Source of the DNA: Taiwanofungus camphoratus
Taxonomy: Eukaryota; Basidiomycota; Agaricomycetes; Polyporales; Taiwanofungaceae
Length of the DNA stretch: 64,000 bases
Assembly (NCBI GenBank): GCA_003999685.1
Contig: CP021228.1
Location: 806,001 to 870,000 of the forward strand
Direction of reading: 5' to 3'
Shown: one piece after another, positions 31,937 through 44,485 of the stretch
Layout: the number at the start of each line of letters is the position of its first letter
Numbering within the stretch: position 1 is the stretch's first letter
Translations under genes and position numbers: made by a program
The notes under the pieces: model-generated
What the model was told of the DNA's origin: nothing
Database searches by the model: none
The model's input: only the letters and a program-made list of their open reading frames with translations

Positions 31937-34900
31937 TCATGCTTTCCGTTCGCCGCGATGCATGAACTCCCAGCAGGCCTTGCCAGGCTCAACCCCCAGA
32001 ATTTCTTGCACTTGCGGCAGACCGAGCTCGCACAGCTCCCTGACGCTCCCCACCTTGCTCATGACGTGCTTCACGTTCTTCGCAGTGATGCCCGGGAGCG
32101 AGCGCAGAAGCTCCTCGGCCGCGGCATTGATCCCCGCGCCCACGTTCGGGTCTTCCTCGGCCCCAACGACGATCGCTTTCGTAGGATCCGGCTCGAAGCT
32201 GTTGGTCTTCAAGTCCTTGAAGATCTCGGCGGTCGCATAGGGCGACGAAGACCAGATGATACGGACTCTCGGGAAGGTCAAGGTGAGAAGAACAAGTTTG
32301 GACTGGATGCTGGTTGCCGCGGTATTGACCGTTTCCGAAGCCGCACCGGCCTTCTTCTTGGTGGCATATTTAGTCGAAGATTTTGCATAAGCTTTAATAT
32401 CCGCTACGGCCTGATACGGATGAGTGACTCGAAACAGTGAGCACGGTCTGTTGCACTTACTTCGAGTGAGAAAGACTTGTGCTCCTCGAATTCAATGAGC
32501 AAGATCGGCTGCTTATAGTGCACGGACATAAGCTCGCACTGAGTGTACCTAACATGTCTCGTTAGTAGAACGTACCCCCCGCTCTGCGAATACGTACAGA
32601 CGGCCGCTGTTGAAACTGGATACAAGGTCTGGAATGCTCTTTCGCTCAACGCAAATATCCGGGGTCAAGATGTAGTCGCCCACTGTCAAGGTGACGGGGA
32701 TGACAAGAAGCTGAGAGGCGTGCAGCAGAGATGGCAACGAGGACCGGAACTCTCTCATATCGACGATCACCTGCCATGATGTGTCGAGACAATAGAGCGG
32801 AATGTGTACTCGAAGTAACTTACTCGAGATGGTTCGGTAGAGACGTCCTTTCTACCACCAGCGATTCTGGAACTGATTGTCTTGATCAGTGCCTCTCCTG
32901 TTCCTCCGGCTCTCCGCTCTTCCATGATGGGCATCAACATGGACTACATGATAAAGTCAGCTCCTAACTATCAGACTAGGAATAGTGAAATTATGATCAT
33001 ACCCCGCGCTCTTTGATCAGTCGTTCAAAGGATTCCTTCTCACGTCTCAACCCGGTTAAGTACTTGCCCTCTTCGCAACTCAATCTGTACATCATGAAAT
33101 ATACTCGAACCCCCAATCCGGGATTGGAGTTTCTATAGACCTGAAGCACTGGTGAGTCAGCATACAAGTAGATAGCATCCAGACCAAAATTGCCCCAAAC
33201 CTCGATGCGGCGGATAAATTCAAGGTTGGGCTCGAACATGACGATGAATCGCGGTTGCAGTTCCTGAAGCATCCGGTCGTCTGCATCATCAGAGTATGGT
33301 CGTACAAGGATAGTCTGTTGCGGAGCCAGTAGTCCATAGTGAGCATCGAAGTCCACATCAAAATCAATGAGAGTAATGTCATCAGGCCCCTCATTTTGAT
33401 GGGCGGTCCCGTCCTGAGTAGATAGGCTATGGCTGCTGTCAGTACCAGTGCTATCAGGTGCTCGATATACTCACAATGCAGCAATATCGTCAGCTTCCTC
33501 CCTCAGGTCTCCCTCGCCGACCAATACATCTGACCGTGCGGATTCTACATTGTCTCTGCTAGTTGTGGCAGCAGGCGCTCCGCCCCTGACACGCCTCCTA
33601 TTCGCAGCGCGCTCTCGCCTTTCTCTGTCCTTCTTCTTCAACGCCTCGCTTACCTCTGCTTCTCCATCGTCCTGGTTCTTCTTTCCCTCAGGCATGGCAA
33701 AGTGCCTTCTACCTTCTTGCTTTCGGTCGTTTAGCTTACTTTTCCACCACAAATACAGCCGCAATTTGCCCTCCATCATCTTTCGCGCGCGAGAACCCCG
33801 AGGTGCTTCAGGATCCATTGTTGACAGAAACTCGCTGACGAGAGTGCAGGTGCGCAGCGAGGATGTCATGACGAGGACGGTGTTTGTTCCCGGAGAAACT
33901 GCATGTATCAAATGAATTGCTGGTCTCGCTCTAAAGCACACCTTTCACTCACGAGATGTCATTCGAGATTCAAGCCTCATCATCTCTTCTTCGATCTCTT
34001 GCAATACGTCGGCTAGTAAGTTCCACTTCGGCAATTCCTCTAGCACGGGGTCCATTCCTTCCGGGAGCCATTTGGGGCGCCGCTGTGCTACTGGGTGTCT
34101 CGCAATTGCCGTCGGTTGGGTGTTCTCTTCAACTTGGGTTTCCATCTGGTTCAAAGCTTCCCAAGCATCTTCATCATCAATCAGACTAATGACCGGCGGG
34201 GGAGGAGCCTGGGCTTGTTTCGATGTAGAACTCATCGTGTAGCTCCTCCGTTTTGCATACTGAAAGATGGTATTCGCAGCATCCGTCAGTAGCCACGGCG
34301 ATTGATTTTGACGAGCAGCACCAGATTCCGTGACAGTATTAGAGGTAATCAGAGTTTCGAGGTAAGCGTGGAATGCAAGCGCGTCGTATGTTAGTAAGTA
34401 ACTGGTGCACAGACTGTTAGTTCGGACATCAGAGATAGCGCAGAACGCATACTTGAGTAACCGACGCAATGTGGCCAAATCACCAACCAACTGCTTCGTC
34501 TTCGGGCCCACCTTGTGCCATACAGGATCGAGAATCCTCCGGACGATCATATCGAATGATCTAGAGTATGCATTGTCGATGTTGAGATCATCTAAATCCA
34601 ACTAAGGTTGTTCGTCCTATGAATAGATGCGGTTGTAAGCAGAAAATTTACTCACTGCAGTATTGGCGCGCTTTAGCTCAGACAATGTAGTGGTCATGCA
34701 CTGCACAATAGCGTGATGTATTTCTGCCATGGATTCGGTCATATTCTGATGCAATTCTACCAAATCTGGGCGTTTTAGGTCGAGGGACTCTTTCACTTCT
34801 GCATGGAACCTATAATTATAGCCGCCACTGATATACCAAGTTCACCGTTCTAAGCATCTGATGGGACGCACCTGGGGTAAATGTGGACGGTGCGCAATTG

Positions 34901-35552
34901 TAGTTCTTTCATGATAGTTCTGAGTGGCGACATGCCACTTGTGATGTGTTCAGGCTGGTCGGTGAATGCCTTCAAGAAACCACTCTTATTCATCTCGCGG
35001 AAAAGACGAACAATGAAGGCTTCCGCTGAAGTAGGGGTTACTCTTATCTCCAAAGTACAACGTATATCACATCAGCACTAGCATATGGAACTGTAAACAA
35101 GACTACTCTCACTTCTCAGCATGCAGAACTATAATTCCCGTAATGAGGTGTGTTGGGATATCCGATGATAACATGTCCACAGTGAATATCTGCGACGTGA
35201 TGGACAAGAGTCCGCCTTTCTTATACAGGTCTTGTCTGCGTAAATTCAGTGAGAATCTGGGGGAAATGACGCACTTAAGAACCCACCTATCCCTCTTACC
35301 TGTTTCAAATCCCACTATGCGAAGCCCCGGTTTTCTGCATCCCATGATACCAAGCTCTTCTCCAATGGCAGATTCTTCTTCTTGTGAGGCGTTTACCAGT
35401 AGAACAAGATTGTTTGGGGAATCATATATTTGCAAGAGCTTGCATAGTATTCGTCGCAATCCAAGACCGCGGGCTAGCAGTAGCAGTTCACTTGTAGAAG
35501 GATCATGTATTTTGTCTAAAATATGTTTGTGGAAAGGTAGCAGAGTTGCCAT
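31937..35552 (-). CDS. rad1/XPF: DNA repair endonuclease XPF/Rad1 (ERCC4 family)
   Basis: Start ATG at 35552 ([14 protein letters not shown]). The N-terminal helicase-like region has [18 protein letters not shown] and [20 protein letters not shown]. Middle exons carry an acidic/basic linker (33471-33941, with a [16 protein letters not shown] stretch that could be nuclear targeting). The nuclease core lies at 32404-32770: [32 protein letters not shown] (the GDxnERKxxxD signature), and [12 protein letters not shown]. The C-terminal helix-hairpin-helix domain ([17 protein letters not shown]) ends at 31937. With Rad10/ERCC1 it cuts 5' of bubbles in nucleotide excision repair and trims flaps in recombination. 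All landmarks are present. It is transcribed divergently from DNA2. Confidence 0.92.
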
Positions 35553-35955
35553 GCTGGTAACAGAACTTCAATGCTGTTCGGAACCTCAACCACAGATGAA
35601 AATGTGCCCAGAAACAGCTGTTTCAATTCTTCACCGGACTTCGAGTTTCTCTGCAGCGTCACTCCGCCTCTTTCTGTGTGCTAAATTTATTTGAAGCTGA
35701 ATGAACTGAGAGGTCAAGCACTGTTGTGGAGACAGTGATGGGGATGGATAAGCACCTGACTTGTCGAGCTTTCTTAGACTATCGCGTGACCTACGCGTCG
35801 CGCAAACACGTACAAAGAGCGCGTCCTTCCAGGTTATATATTCTGCAACGACCGAATAGCCCGTGCCCCGCACGATATCAACGCATCCGTTGACACAAAG
35901 CGACACCAATCGAAACAACCTGAGGTGCTCAAGACGTATAACAAGCTATCCCATT
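35553..35955. promoter_or_regulatory. Divergent promoter of XPF and DNA2
   Basis: 403 bp between the two start codons. The sequence acgcgtcgcgcaaac lies near 35790; its ACGCGT core matches the yeast MCB cell-cycle box that often precedes replication genes. Function not tested. Confidence 0.45.
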
Positions 35956-38900
35956 ATGCCTCCGATTGCTCGCACAGAACGCGAAGAGGCTGATTTCATG
36001 AACGACCTATTGTTTGGCCTCGATAATTCTTTCCCCAGCACTGTTCCTTCTTCAAAACTACTACCAAAGAAAATTTCTCGCGCAACGCTTCATCAGACTC
36101 CGAAGCGACGCTGCGTTAAACACGGCCCCACGACTCCGAAGACTACTCTGAGGACACCTGCAGGGATTTTCGTTGCGCAAGATGTCGACATAGATCAACT
36201 CGTTGAGGGTGCCGAAGACTGGGACTGGGATGATATGAACTCCGAATGTATGACATCGAAGGAAAACGCATCGCCCACACAAGCTGTTAGCTCCTCGCCG
36301 CTTCTCTTTCTTGTGTTGCTCACACAACCTTTAGTTAGCAATAGCATCTTCCCCTGAATACCATCCTGCACCATGCACTCGCTGTATCGTGAAAGCTGTC
36401 CATGAAGTACATCCGGAAAGCAGCTTCCAGAAGGTGCGCTTACTTCATTCTTGAACCATCTTATCCTCTTCCGAAAGGGCGTGCTTTGTGCCTGCAAAAA
36501 ATGCATCAGCACCTTAGAGGACAGGCCATTCGTGGACTTGGTAAATCTCTGCGACTATTAGAAACTGCACCGCACTTCTGCGCACAGTATACTCTATTGG
36601 GTCAAACATCTGCATGCATGTCACAATAGGCTCGATGCTCATCTTCTCCGTTCGACTTCAAGAGCAAGGTGTCTCGGCAGATGTTCGGCGTCATATACAT
36701 TGTAAACTATTGGGTCAAAAAGGTGCTGCAGATTGAGTAACCATGAAGGACTATTAGGCAGCCTCGCCTCTGGAGAAACTACTCCAATACGAAGTCAACT
36801 CAGAAAGGACAGGCTGCATGCATGGGCGAGGTGCCCTTTGGACCCTTTGCACTTTCTTGTAATCTTCGCCTTACTTCGCACTGACTTGTTGGTTGAATGA
36901 TAGACATTGACAGTAGAAACTATCCCCAGCAAAGAGCGCCGATGCGTCGTTTTACGCGACGATTGGACGGACGCAGACGTGCAGGTCGGTGAGTGAAATT
37001 AAACCGTCTGCTCTGCTGTGCAAATCTCAACACCTTGTCACCGTTCAGGCGACGTGATCAATGTCATCGGGACTTTCACGTCGTCATCCTCAGTGCCCTC
37101 GTCCCCCAAAACCGTGTCATCCATCACGATCACCGCCAAGTCAAACCTCTTCATTCACCACCCGGATCTGTTGATCACGGCAACGTCGCTGTCGAGTGCG
37201 CCGCAGTGTCGGCGGAAACCTCTGATTTCGAATCTGGTACGGGGATCGGTGGATGCGACACCTGCACTGGTATGGGGAAATATTCTGCATGAGGTAATGC
37301 AGGCATGCTTGGGCGCAGGGCGGTGGGATGACCGGTGGGTGGACGAGAAGATTACAGAGGTGGTAAACCAGGGTTTGGGGGAGCTGATGCGCGTGAACAT
37401 GGGAGTGGAGCAGGCGAAGAAGGAGGTGCGGGCGAGGGCGAAAGGGGTAAAAAGGTTCGCCGAGAAGTATATTGCACAGGAGCCGAAGGTCAGTCAGCGA
37501 CTTGGCATTCAGCGACCGATTCTTACACCACTGCTGAAATCCCTAGCCCGATGCATTGATGACGAATACGCGTGCTGCACAAGGGCAGACGTCACTTTTA
37601 GCGATATCTCGATTACACGACATTGAAGAAGATATCTGGTCTCCTACATACGGGCTGAAAGGCAAGCTTGACGCATCCGTGCAAGTTGTAGTATCGGATA
37701 TCGACCATAGCTCGAGTCCCTTCGCAAAAGCAGCGCCCAGAAAGGCGACTCAAAATTTGACGATGCCTCTCGAGATAAAGACGGGACGCGCTGTTGCAGG
37801 AATGGAACACCGAGCGCAGACGATGTTGTACACACTGCTGATGGCAGAACGCTATAGCGTCGAAGTGCCAAGTGGGCTGCTGTATTACACTCAAAGTGAT
37901 GAAGTCGTGCGCGTACCCGCAGCGAAGAATGAGGTGCGCGCTTTGCTGGTTGCACGCAATGAGATGGCAGGATATATGATGCGGAGAATGCGAGTCCCTG
38001 GTGCCGTAGCGCATTCACACATCAGGAAAGAAGGCAATGCAGGCCTTGACGACGAGCGAGAAGGGGATTCGTTCTTACCTCCGACTATCGATGATGCATG
38101 GCAATGCGGAAAATGCTATGCACTGGATACCTGCATGCTTTATCGCAAGGTAGGTCTCTAGCATGTGGTCTGTACTTGCACTTGTGTCATATCCTTACAA
38201 TGCTTGGTTCTCTATGCTTGCACAGGCTGTCGAGAACATTGTCGACACTACGTCTCCAATTGCAGATATCTATTCTCTAAAGACCTCACACCTGAGCCCT
38301 ACGCAGACTGCCTTCTTTAAAAATTGGGAGGCTCTTATCTCGCTAGAAGAACAAGATCTCATTCGTTTTCAAAAGGAGCTTTGGACGATGGGTGCAAAGG
38401 AACGCGAAGACCATGGCAGGTGTTTCAGCAACATGATCTTAGATGTATCTTATCGCGCTCCGGCATCCACCCCGAAGCCGACATTACATAAAGAAGGGAA
38501 GATCCATCGATTCACGTATCGCTTTGTCAAGAGCTCGCTGGTCCACACCTCACTGCTCAATGGTCATATGAGCTCTGGAGATGCAATCACCGTCTCCGTT
38601 GAGCCGGGTCTACTGGCGCTTGCTAGAGGATTCATCGTGAACCTCACCCCACAAGAAGTAGTTGTAGGCGTGGACCATGAACTGAACCTAGAAGCAATTG
38701 GGAGACGGCTGAAGAGTCCCTGGAGTGAACACGCCAAACAGCCTATTTTTCGGATAGACAAAGACGAGCTTTTCGGTGGGATGGGCCGTATGCGCGACAA
38801 TCTGGCGCAGCTATTCTATGTGGATGGAGACAATCGGCGTCTTGAACTCGTTGTCGATCTCAAGGCTCCTCGTTTCGAGCCAGATAACAACGTCACAGCC

Positions 38901-40675
38901 ACAAATGCAAATCTGCCCACAGCAGCTCATCTTAACGAGGACCAACGAGCTGCAGTGAAGAAAGTGATGAGTGCTCAAGACTATGCGCTCATTCTTGGTA
39001 TGCCGGGAACAGGGAAGACTACTGTCATTGCTGCCTTGATCAAGGAGCTTGCGAGCAAAGGGAAGACAGTATTACTTGCTTCGTATACGCATTCTGCCGT
39101 CGACACGATCTTACTCAAGTTACAAGATGTTGCGGATTTTGGTATATTGCGATTAGGAAATCTCGACAAGGTGAGTATTACTTGAGACAATGTGCCAGTC
39201 AGTTGATACTGATTCCATGTAACAGATACACCCGGATGTGCAAAAGTTCACATTGTCCGCTCAACGACGTGCTACTACAATAGAACAGTTGGAGCATCAA
39301 GTGATGACCCCACCAGTGGTTGCTACAACCTGTTTATCTATAGACCAGTTCGTACTTGAGCGGTACTTTGGGGTATCAGAGAAATTGCTAACATTCTTGG
39401 TCCATAGTCCCCTTTTTTCGCTACGCAAGTTTGATTATTGTATCGTCGATGAAGCATCTCAGATCACATTACCTACGTGTCTCGGTCCTTTGCGATTTGC
39501 AGATAAATTTGTCCTTGTTGGTGACCATTTCCAGCTACCTCCCCTGGTAAGTGAACCTGTACTTCGTAGACTATGTGAAGCTTACCTGGAGCAGGTCCGC
39601 AATCGCGCCGCACGTAAAGGAGGATTGGATATCTCCCTCTTTCGACGGCTTTCCGATGCTCATCCAATTTCCGTAGTCGACTTGACACAGCAATATAGGA
39701 TGAATGCAGATATTATGCTACTATCAAATAAACTCATATACAACGATCGACTTCGTTGCGGGTCGGAGGCAGTGGCTAAACGTAGTCTGCAATTGCCTGA
39801 TCCCTCGCAGCTTCATAAGCTGCATAGTAGTGCCGGCTCTCCCTGTCGGCGGGATGCTTGCTGGCTGGCTAAACTGATGGATGAAAGGTAATTATTATCT
39901 TCGACCGATACATTCTCTTACTCATTGCTCTTTAGTTGTAAAGCTGTATTTGTTGATACGGATGCCGTTCCTGCATACGACTCGCGGATTGGGGATCTTG
40001 TGGAGAATCAAGTCGAAGCTCGCCTTGTACAACAAGTGGCCGAATGCCTGCTGCGAAGTGGAGTGCGGCCGAATCAGATCGGAGTACTTTCGCTTTATCG
40101 GCAGCAGATCAAACTCCTTTCATACCTGTTACAAGACCGAGAGGGCATTGAAGTCTTGACAGCTGATCGGAGTCAGGGACGAGACAAAGACTGCATCATC
40201 ATCTCCATGGTGCGATCCAACGACCACGGACAGGCATGTGTTTTGTCGCTGGTCCGGAGACCGTATATTGACTGCCTCTGGCTTGGTTCAGGTGGGTGAC
40301 CTCATGAAAGACTGGCGTAGGATGAATGTTTCGTTCACCCGAGCCCGATCCAAGCTTATTATCTTTGGCTCACGGAAAACATTACAAAGCACACCACTGC
40401 TAGGCGAATTCTTCGACCTGATGGAGGCTCAAAATTGGATTATGCGATTGCCCCCCAACGCACATGAGCTACATGAGCTACACATATTGCCAAGACAGAG
40501 ATCCAAGAAGCGATCCGCTGATGACTCAGGTGCCGCAATCGATACATTCTCTCCAGAGTTGAATGAGAATGTCGGTGCAAGGCCTCAGAAACGGGGGAAG
40601 AAAGGAATAGTCTCCGAAGAGGGCGTCTTGAGGGGAAGACCTATCTTGAGAGACCTTGTGAACGGTGCAAAGTGA
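35956..40675 (+). CDS. DNA2: DNA replication helicase/nuclease DNA2
   Basis: ATG at 35956 (MPPIARTEREEADFMNDLLFG). The nuclease half has CTRCIVKAVHEVHP, GNILHEVMQACLGAG (first Fe-S Cys), GLKGKLDA and MPLEIKTGR (PD-ExK residues), then WQCGKCYALDTCMLYRK (three remaining Fe-S cysteines). The SF1 helicase half has GMPGTGKTT (Walker A) near 39005, DYCIVDEASQ (Walker B), VGDHFQLPPL, LTQQYRMN, and the C-terminal motifs VLTADRSQGRDKDC and NVSFTRARSKLI. A basic tail (KKRSADD... KRGKKG) closes at TGA 40673-40675. About eight introns. It processes Okazaki flaps and resects double-strand breaks in the nucleus. All key residues are present; the exons between 36250 and 37060 are the least certain. Confidence 0.92.
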
Positions 40676-41010
40676 CGACCCTAATCTGGATATTTATTGT
40701 TTAAATTGTATGAACTTAGCTTATGTCATTATTAATAACGACAGAGCCGCGTATAGAGATCAACACATTTTTATGCATTGAATGTCGTGGTGCATGAGAA
40801 ACCTGAGATTGAGGAATCTTAAATGTTTGCGTGGTCATCAGAACTGATACAACCCGGCCGGATGTGCTTCACCATCTTCACTGTCTTGAACTTCGTGTCG
40901 GTATTTGTTATGTCAATCTTAAGCCCTCTAGAAAGTGTAAATGATCATTCCGAGAACCACATGAGTAGAATAGTAGTAATTAATGAAGGGTGAGATCCAA
41001 CTCTTGACCC
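40676..41010. other. Convergent intergenic region
   Basis: 3' flanks of DNA2 (+) and Puf6 (-). AT-rich with ttattgtttaaattg near 40695. No gene seen. Confidence 0.4.
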
Positions 41011-43463
41011 CTAACCTAGCGCCTTCAACTGCTGGAACAGCACTCCTGCTCCCTTACTAGAAGAATCTTGGATTTCTTTTCGTGTCTGCTCCCCAAACCA
41101 GTTTTTCAATGATGTCTTCTCCTCGTTCTCGCCTACTGTTAGACACAGCGCAGAGACCACAAAAGCCCCATCACCACATGCCATGGCAACCGTCGCTTCA
41201 CGTCCAACAAGCCGCACGAACCGCGCGGCGAACGCAGGCGCTGAGAAGAGCGGCGCTTGCTCAACTGCTTGTGCTGCATGTGAGAAGTGACCCCCCTGGA
41301 GTAACGTCTTGTAGATCCGCGATGTGTGAGGGAGGGAAATAGGGTGTGGTACTGCGGGGTCGGGTGAAGGGTATGGGACGGAAAGCGCTTTCAGCAGAGC
41401 ATCAGATGCAGCAGACTTGTCTGTCACCACGTTTAAACAGTGAGGCATGAAGATGGGTAGGTCAAAGAAAGTAGTCAATGCTTACCGCCTTCTGCACTCA
41501 GCATGATCTCGCATACTACAAGGCTCCCACCCGTGTCTCGCGAAACTTCTGGCCCACTCTGAGATACCCACTCCAGGAGGCCTTCGCTCGCTGCCCTTCT
41601 AATCTCTGCTGTACGCGCTGTGTCGTCTTTCTTACTAGTACGCGCTCGGATAGAATCTGTCTCTTGCAGCAGGCTTATCTTAATGGCAACCGTTTGTATC
41701 AGCCTGGATCATAGATAAAGTGATAGAAGAGTGTGTATGTACCTGCGCTGGTGTGAAATGCCGTCGTGTCCGCGGTGCAACGAGGTAGATGAGGGCACGG
41801 CGGCCTTGAGGAGAGGTGACAAGCGAAGATGCCGAGGCGGTGATGTCGGACACAAGGGATTTGGCGGTAAGTTTCGTGTCGCTGCAGATAGAGCTTCGGT
41901 CATTTATGTCGACCGCTAAGCTGTCAAACTTACTCGATGATATCGAGTGCTGAGAAGAGCACCAATTGCGCTTCGTCATCTGTGCACATGCGTACTACAT
42001 GGGGTTTGATAGTCTTGACGATGTGTTTGCGATCCTACATACCTCACTGTTGATGAATGCCATATGGGTATAAACAGGGAGTGCAGTGTACCTTTGCTGT
42101 GCCTTGAGCGATAAACTCCCGGACAACACGGCTTCCGTCCTTTGTGTGCACCATTTCTGCCAAAGCGTCCTGGCAGCTAATGAGGTCCGTCAAAAATTGT
42201 AGGGGTTTCTGTAGTCAGAAATTTACCTCTCGAACATCTCGCGACGAAGTTTTTCCTGTTCCGATTCGTCAACTAGGCTATTCACTGCGGAAAGATACTC
42301 CCAGAGCGCACGGTGAACTATGGCATGTGCGACCGCTCCCTTGTCTGAGTTGTTGAATCTGGATGAGAACAGGTCAGTCGGAATAGATGAGGCGTCGCTG
42401 TGAAGGCTGTATACATCGTGATAAGGTTGTCCTTCAACGAGGCCATGACCCTCCGTTTCCTCTCCCCCTCCGTACCATCAAGAATACCCTTTAGACCCTG
42501 CTTAGACTGCTCCTTCTCCGCATCACTGCCCGCAGTGACAGTGAACAGACTCGCCTCCTTGCCGTAGAAGTCCCGAAGTAACAACGAGCGCTCGTACGCG
42601 TTGGCGTACAATTCAAACGCATCCGCTAAGACACTCGATGCTTCACGGTGCAGGAGAAGCCGCAGGACGTGGCCCTGGAACTCCCGCAGGATGGCGGCGC
42701 GGTGGGCAGGGCAGAAGCGGATGAGCTTCGTGATGAGGAACTAAGCGTGGTGGAATTAGCAGACGCACTTTCGTGGAAAATGTGGTACACACCTTCGAGT
42801 ACTTGCTCTGCGCGAGCTCCTTGTAGCGTCCCTGCAGCTCCGTCGCGACCTCGTTCCGCTCCTTCTCCCCGCCATACTTCACAATGGTCTGGACTATGCG
42901 ACTAGCGTCGTGCTTGAACACGATATCCTTCACCTTCCCCCTGATGATATCCATCAGAGCATGGATGTGCTTCGTACGCTCGGCTTTTGTGAGGTTCTTC
43001 TGGCGCGCGAGCGTCCATGCGCGCTTGGCTTCAGTGAGGAGCTCAGAATGGGGCTTGGCGGCACGGCGTTGATCGAGGAGAGCGCGCTGTGCCTTGTGTG
43101 ATTCTCGCGAAACTAGAAAACGACTCAGCATAGTGTCGCGACATCAGACAGCGTGGCAGACGACTAACCGTTAGGATCCTTTATGGGAACAGCATCAGCT
43201 TGATCATCCATCTCATCCCTCTCTTCCCCCTCCAGCTCCTCGTTAATATCTACTTCATCGTGCTGCTCTCCGTCCGACTCATCTTCTGAGCTAGTGGGTC
43301 CATCATCTTTAAAAGGCTGTGTGACTGGACGGCTCCGCTTCTTGCCTTTGTCAAAAGCGACGGTGGTAGCGTTTTCTGTCTGTTCAATGTGTGCTTTTTT
43401 GATCTTGGGACCAGCCTGTCCTGTAGCTGGACGTTTTCGTGATGTTTTGTTTGCAGAGACCAT
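41011..43463 (-). CDS. PUF6: Pumilio-family nucleolar protein Puf6/PUM3 (CPL domain)
   Basis: ATG at 43463. A basic and then acidic N-terminal tail (SEDESDGEQHDEVDINEELE) precedes the helical repeats: HIHALMDIIRGKVKDIVFKH, then DASRIVQTIVKYGG (a PUF-type repeat), ELQGRYKELAQSKYSK, FLITKLIRFCPAHR and EASSVLADAFELYA. The CPL-like C-terminal half follows: DGSRVVREFIAQGTAK, IKPHVVRMCTDDEAQLVLFS, SDITASASSLVTSPQGRRAL, GSLVVCEIMLSAEGGK. It stops at 41011. Nine or so exons with 50-80 nt introns. Known homologues bind RNA non-specifically and help assemble the 60S subunit in the nucleolus; yeast Puf6 also represses ASH1 mRNA. The promoter has a CACGTGAC box 61 bp before the ATG. Confidence 0.88.
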
Positions 43464-43523
43464 CGCCTGCAGACTGCAATGTCAAGCAAGATGGTAAATT
43501 TGGGAAAAATCAGTGCATTAGAT

Positions 43524-43529
43524 CACGTG
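43524..43529. promoter_or_regulatory. CACGTG E-box in the PUF6 promoter
   Basis: Palindromic tCACGTGac, 61 bp upstream of the PUF6 ATG on the minus strand. The same core with the AC flank precedes UTP7 (49313-49318). Confidence 0.45.
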
Positions 43530-44485
43530 ACTGTCGAGGTGAACTGTAAGAAATCCCGGCCCCTGTGTCTCGGCATCTGCCGGCCTTGCATCTAGGTTTC
43601 TAGCTGGGAAAAGGTCTTGTCAAACTCCTGCACTTTGATCTGGAGTACCATTATCACTAACGTTGCGCTATAACACCACCGGCGGAGAACGGATTGATAT
43701 TTTGACTGTGGAATTGGAATTCCTCATTCCTGAACCGTGTTCTAATCATCTGCTGAGAAGGGGCCATCTCTCAAAACTCAATTGATGTGATTCAGTGTGC
43801 CTATTATGGGCCTGGTGAAGAAAGTGCCAAATTCAGAATTTTCCTCGAACCTTGAGGAATATCTTATCTGAGATCCGTAGACTCGGAATTGTTGCCTCGC
43901 GGAGCCAAATACCGTTGATTTCTGAATCCCTCCTTCAAACGATGAAAGCATGTCACAGCGCAATTACCAAGTCAATGAAAAATACCATTATTGCTGGCTC
44001 TTCCAGGGTGTTGAATACTCTGTGCGCACTTGCAATGATAGGTCAAGACCTTATAGTTCGGCCCAAGCTACATTGTGGGTTTCGAAGACCTTGGAACGCT
44101 GGCGGTGCTGAGATGACCCAAGAATGTCCATGGCCAACTGAGTTGATATCAAAGAGATTGCTTGGCAACCTGCGCGAGGCATTGCAGCTTCCGCATGACT
44201 TTGTCCCATTCCCACTTCAGAATTTATCTTCATGGGCGTGAATCACCGGAACGGTCCTCGACGCCCTCCCTACGACATATTCGTTGTAAGTGTCGAGATG
44301 GTGGCTGTAGTGCCTACCGGCCTCTCGGCTGGATGTTACTGAAACAGAAGCTCCGAACGCAGCAATACAGTCACCGGGTGGGCCAAGGTGATCATCACCA
44401 ATCAGTATGTTCGGCGCTTTGACGAAAGGCATATATGACTGCCACCATCCTATTACCCCAAGATCTATAATACCATTGCCCTCTT
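43530..44485. other. Intergenic region upstream of PUF6 and the DUF6533 gene
   Basis: About 950 bp, divergent promoters. Frames up to 129 codons (43852-44241) show no family motif and are probably chance. Confidence 0.4.
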
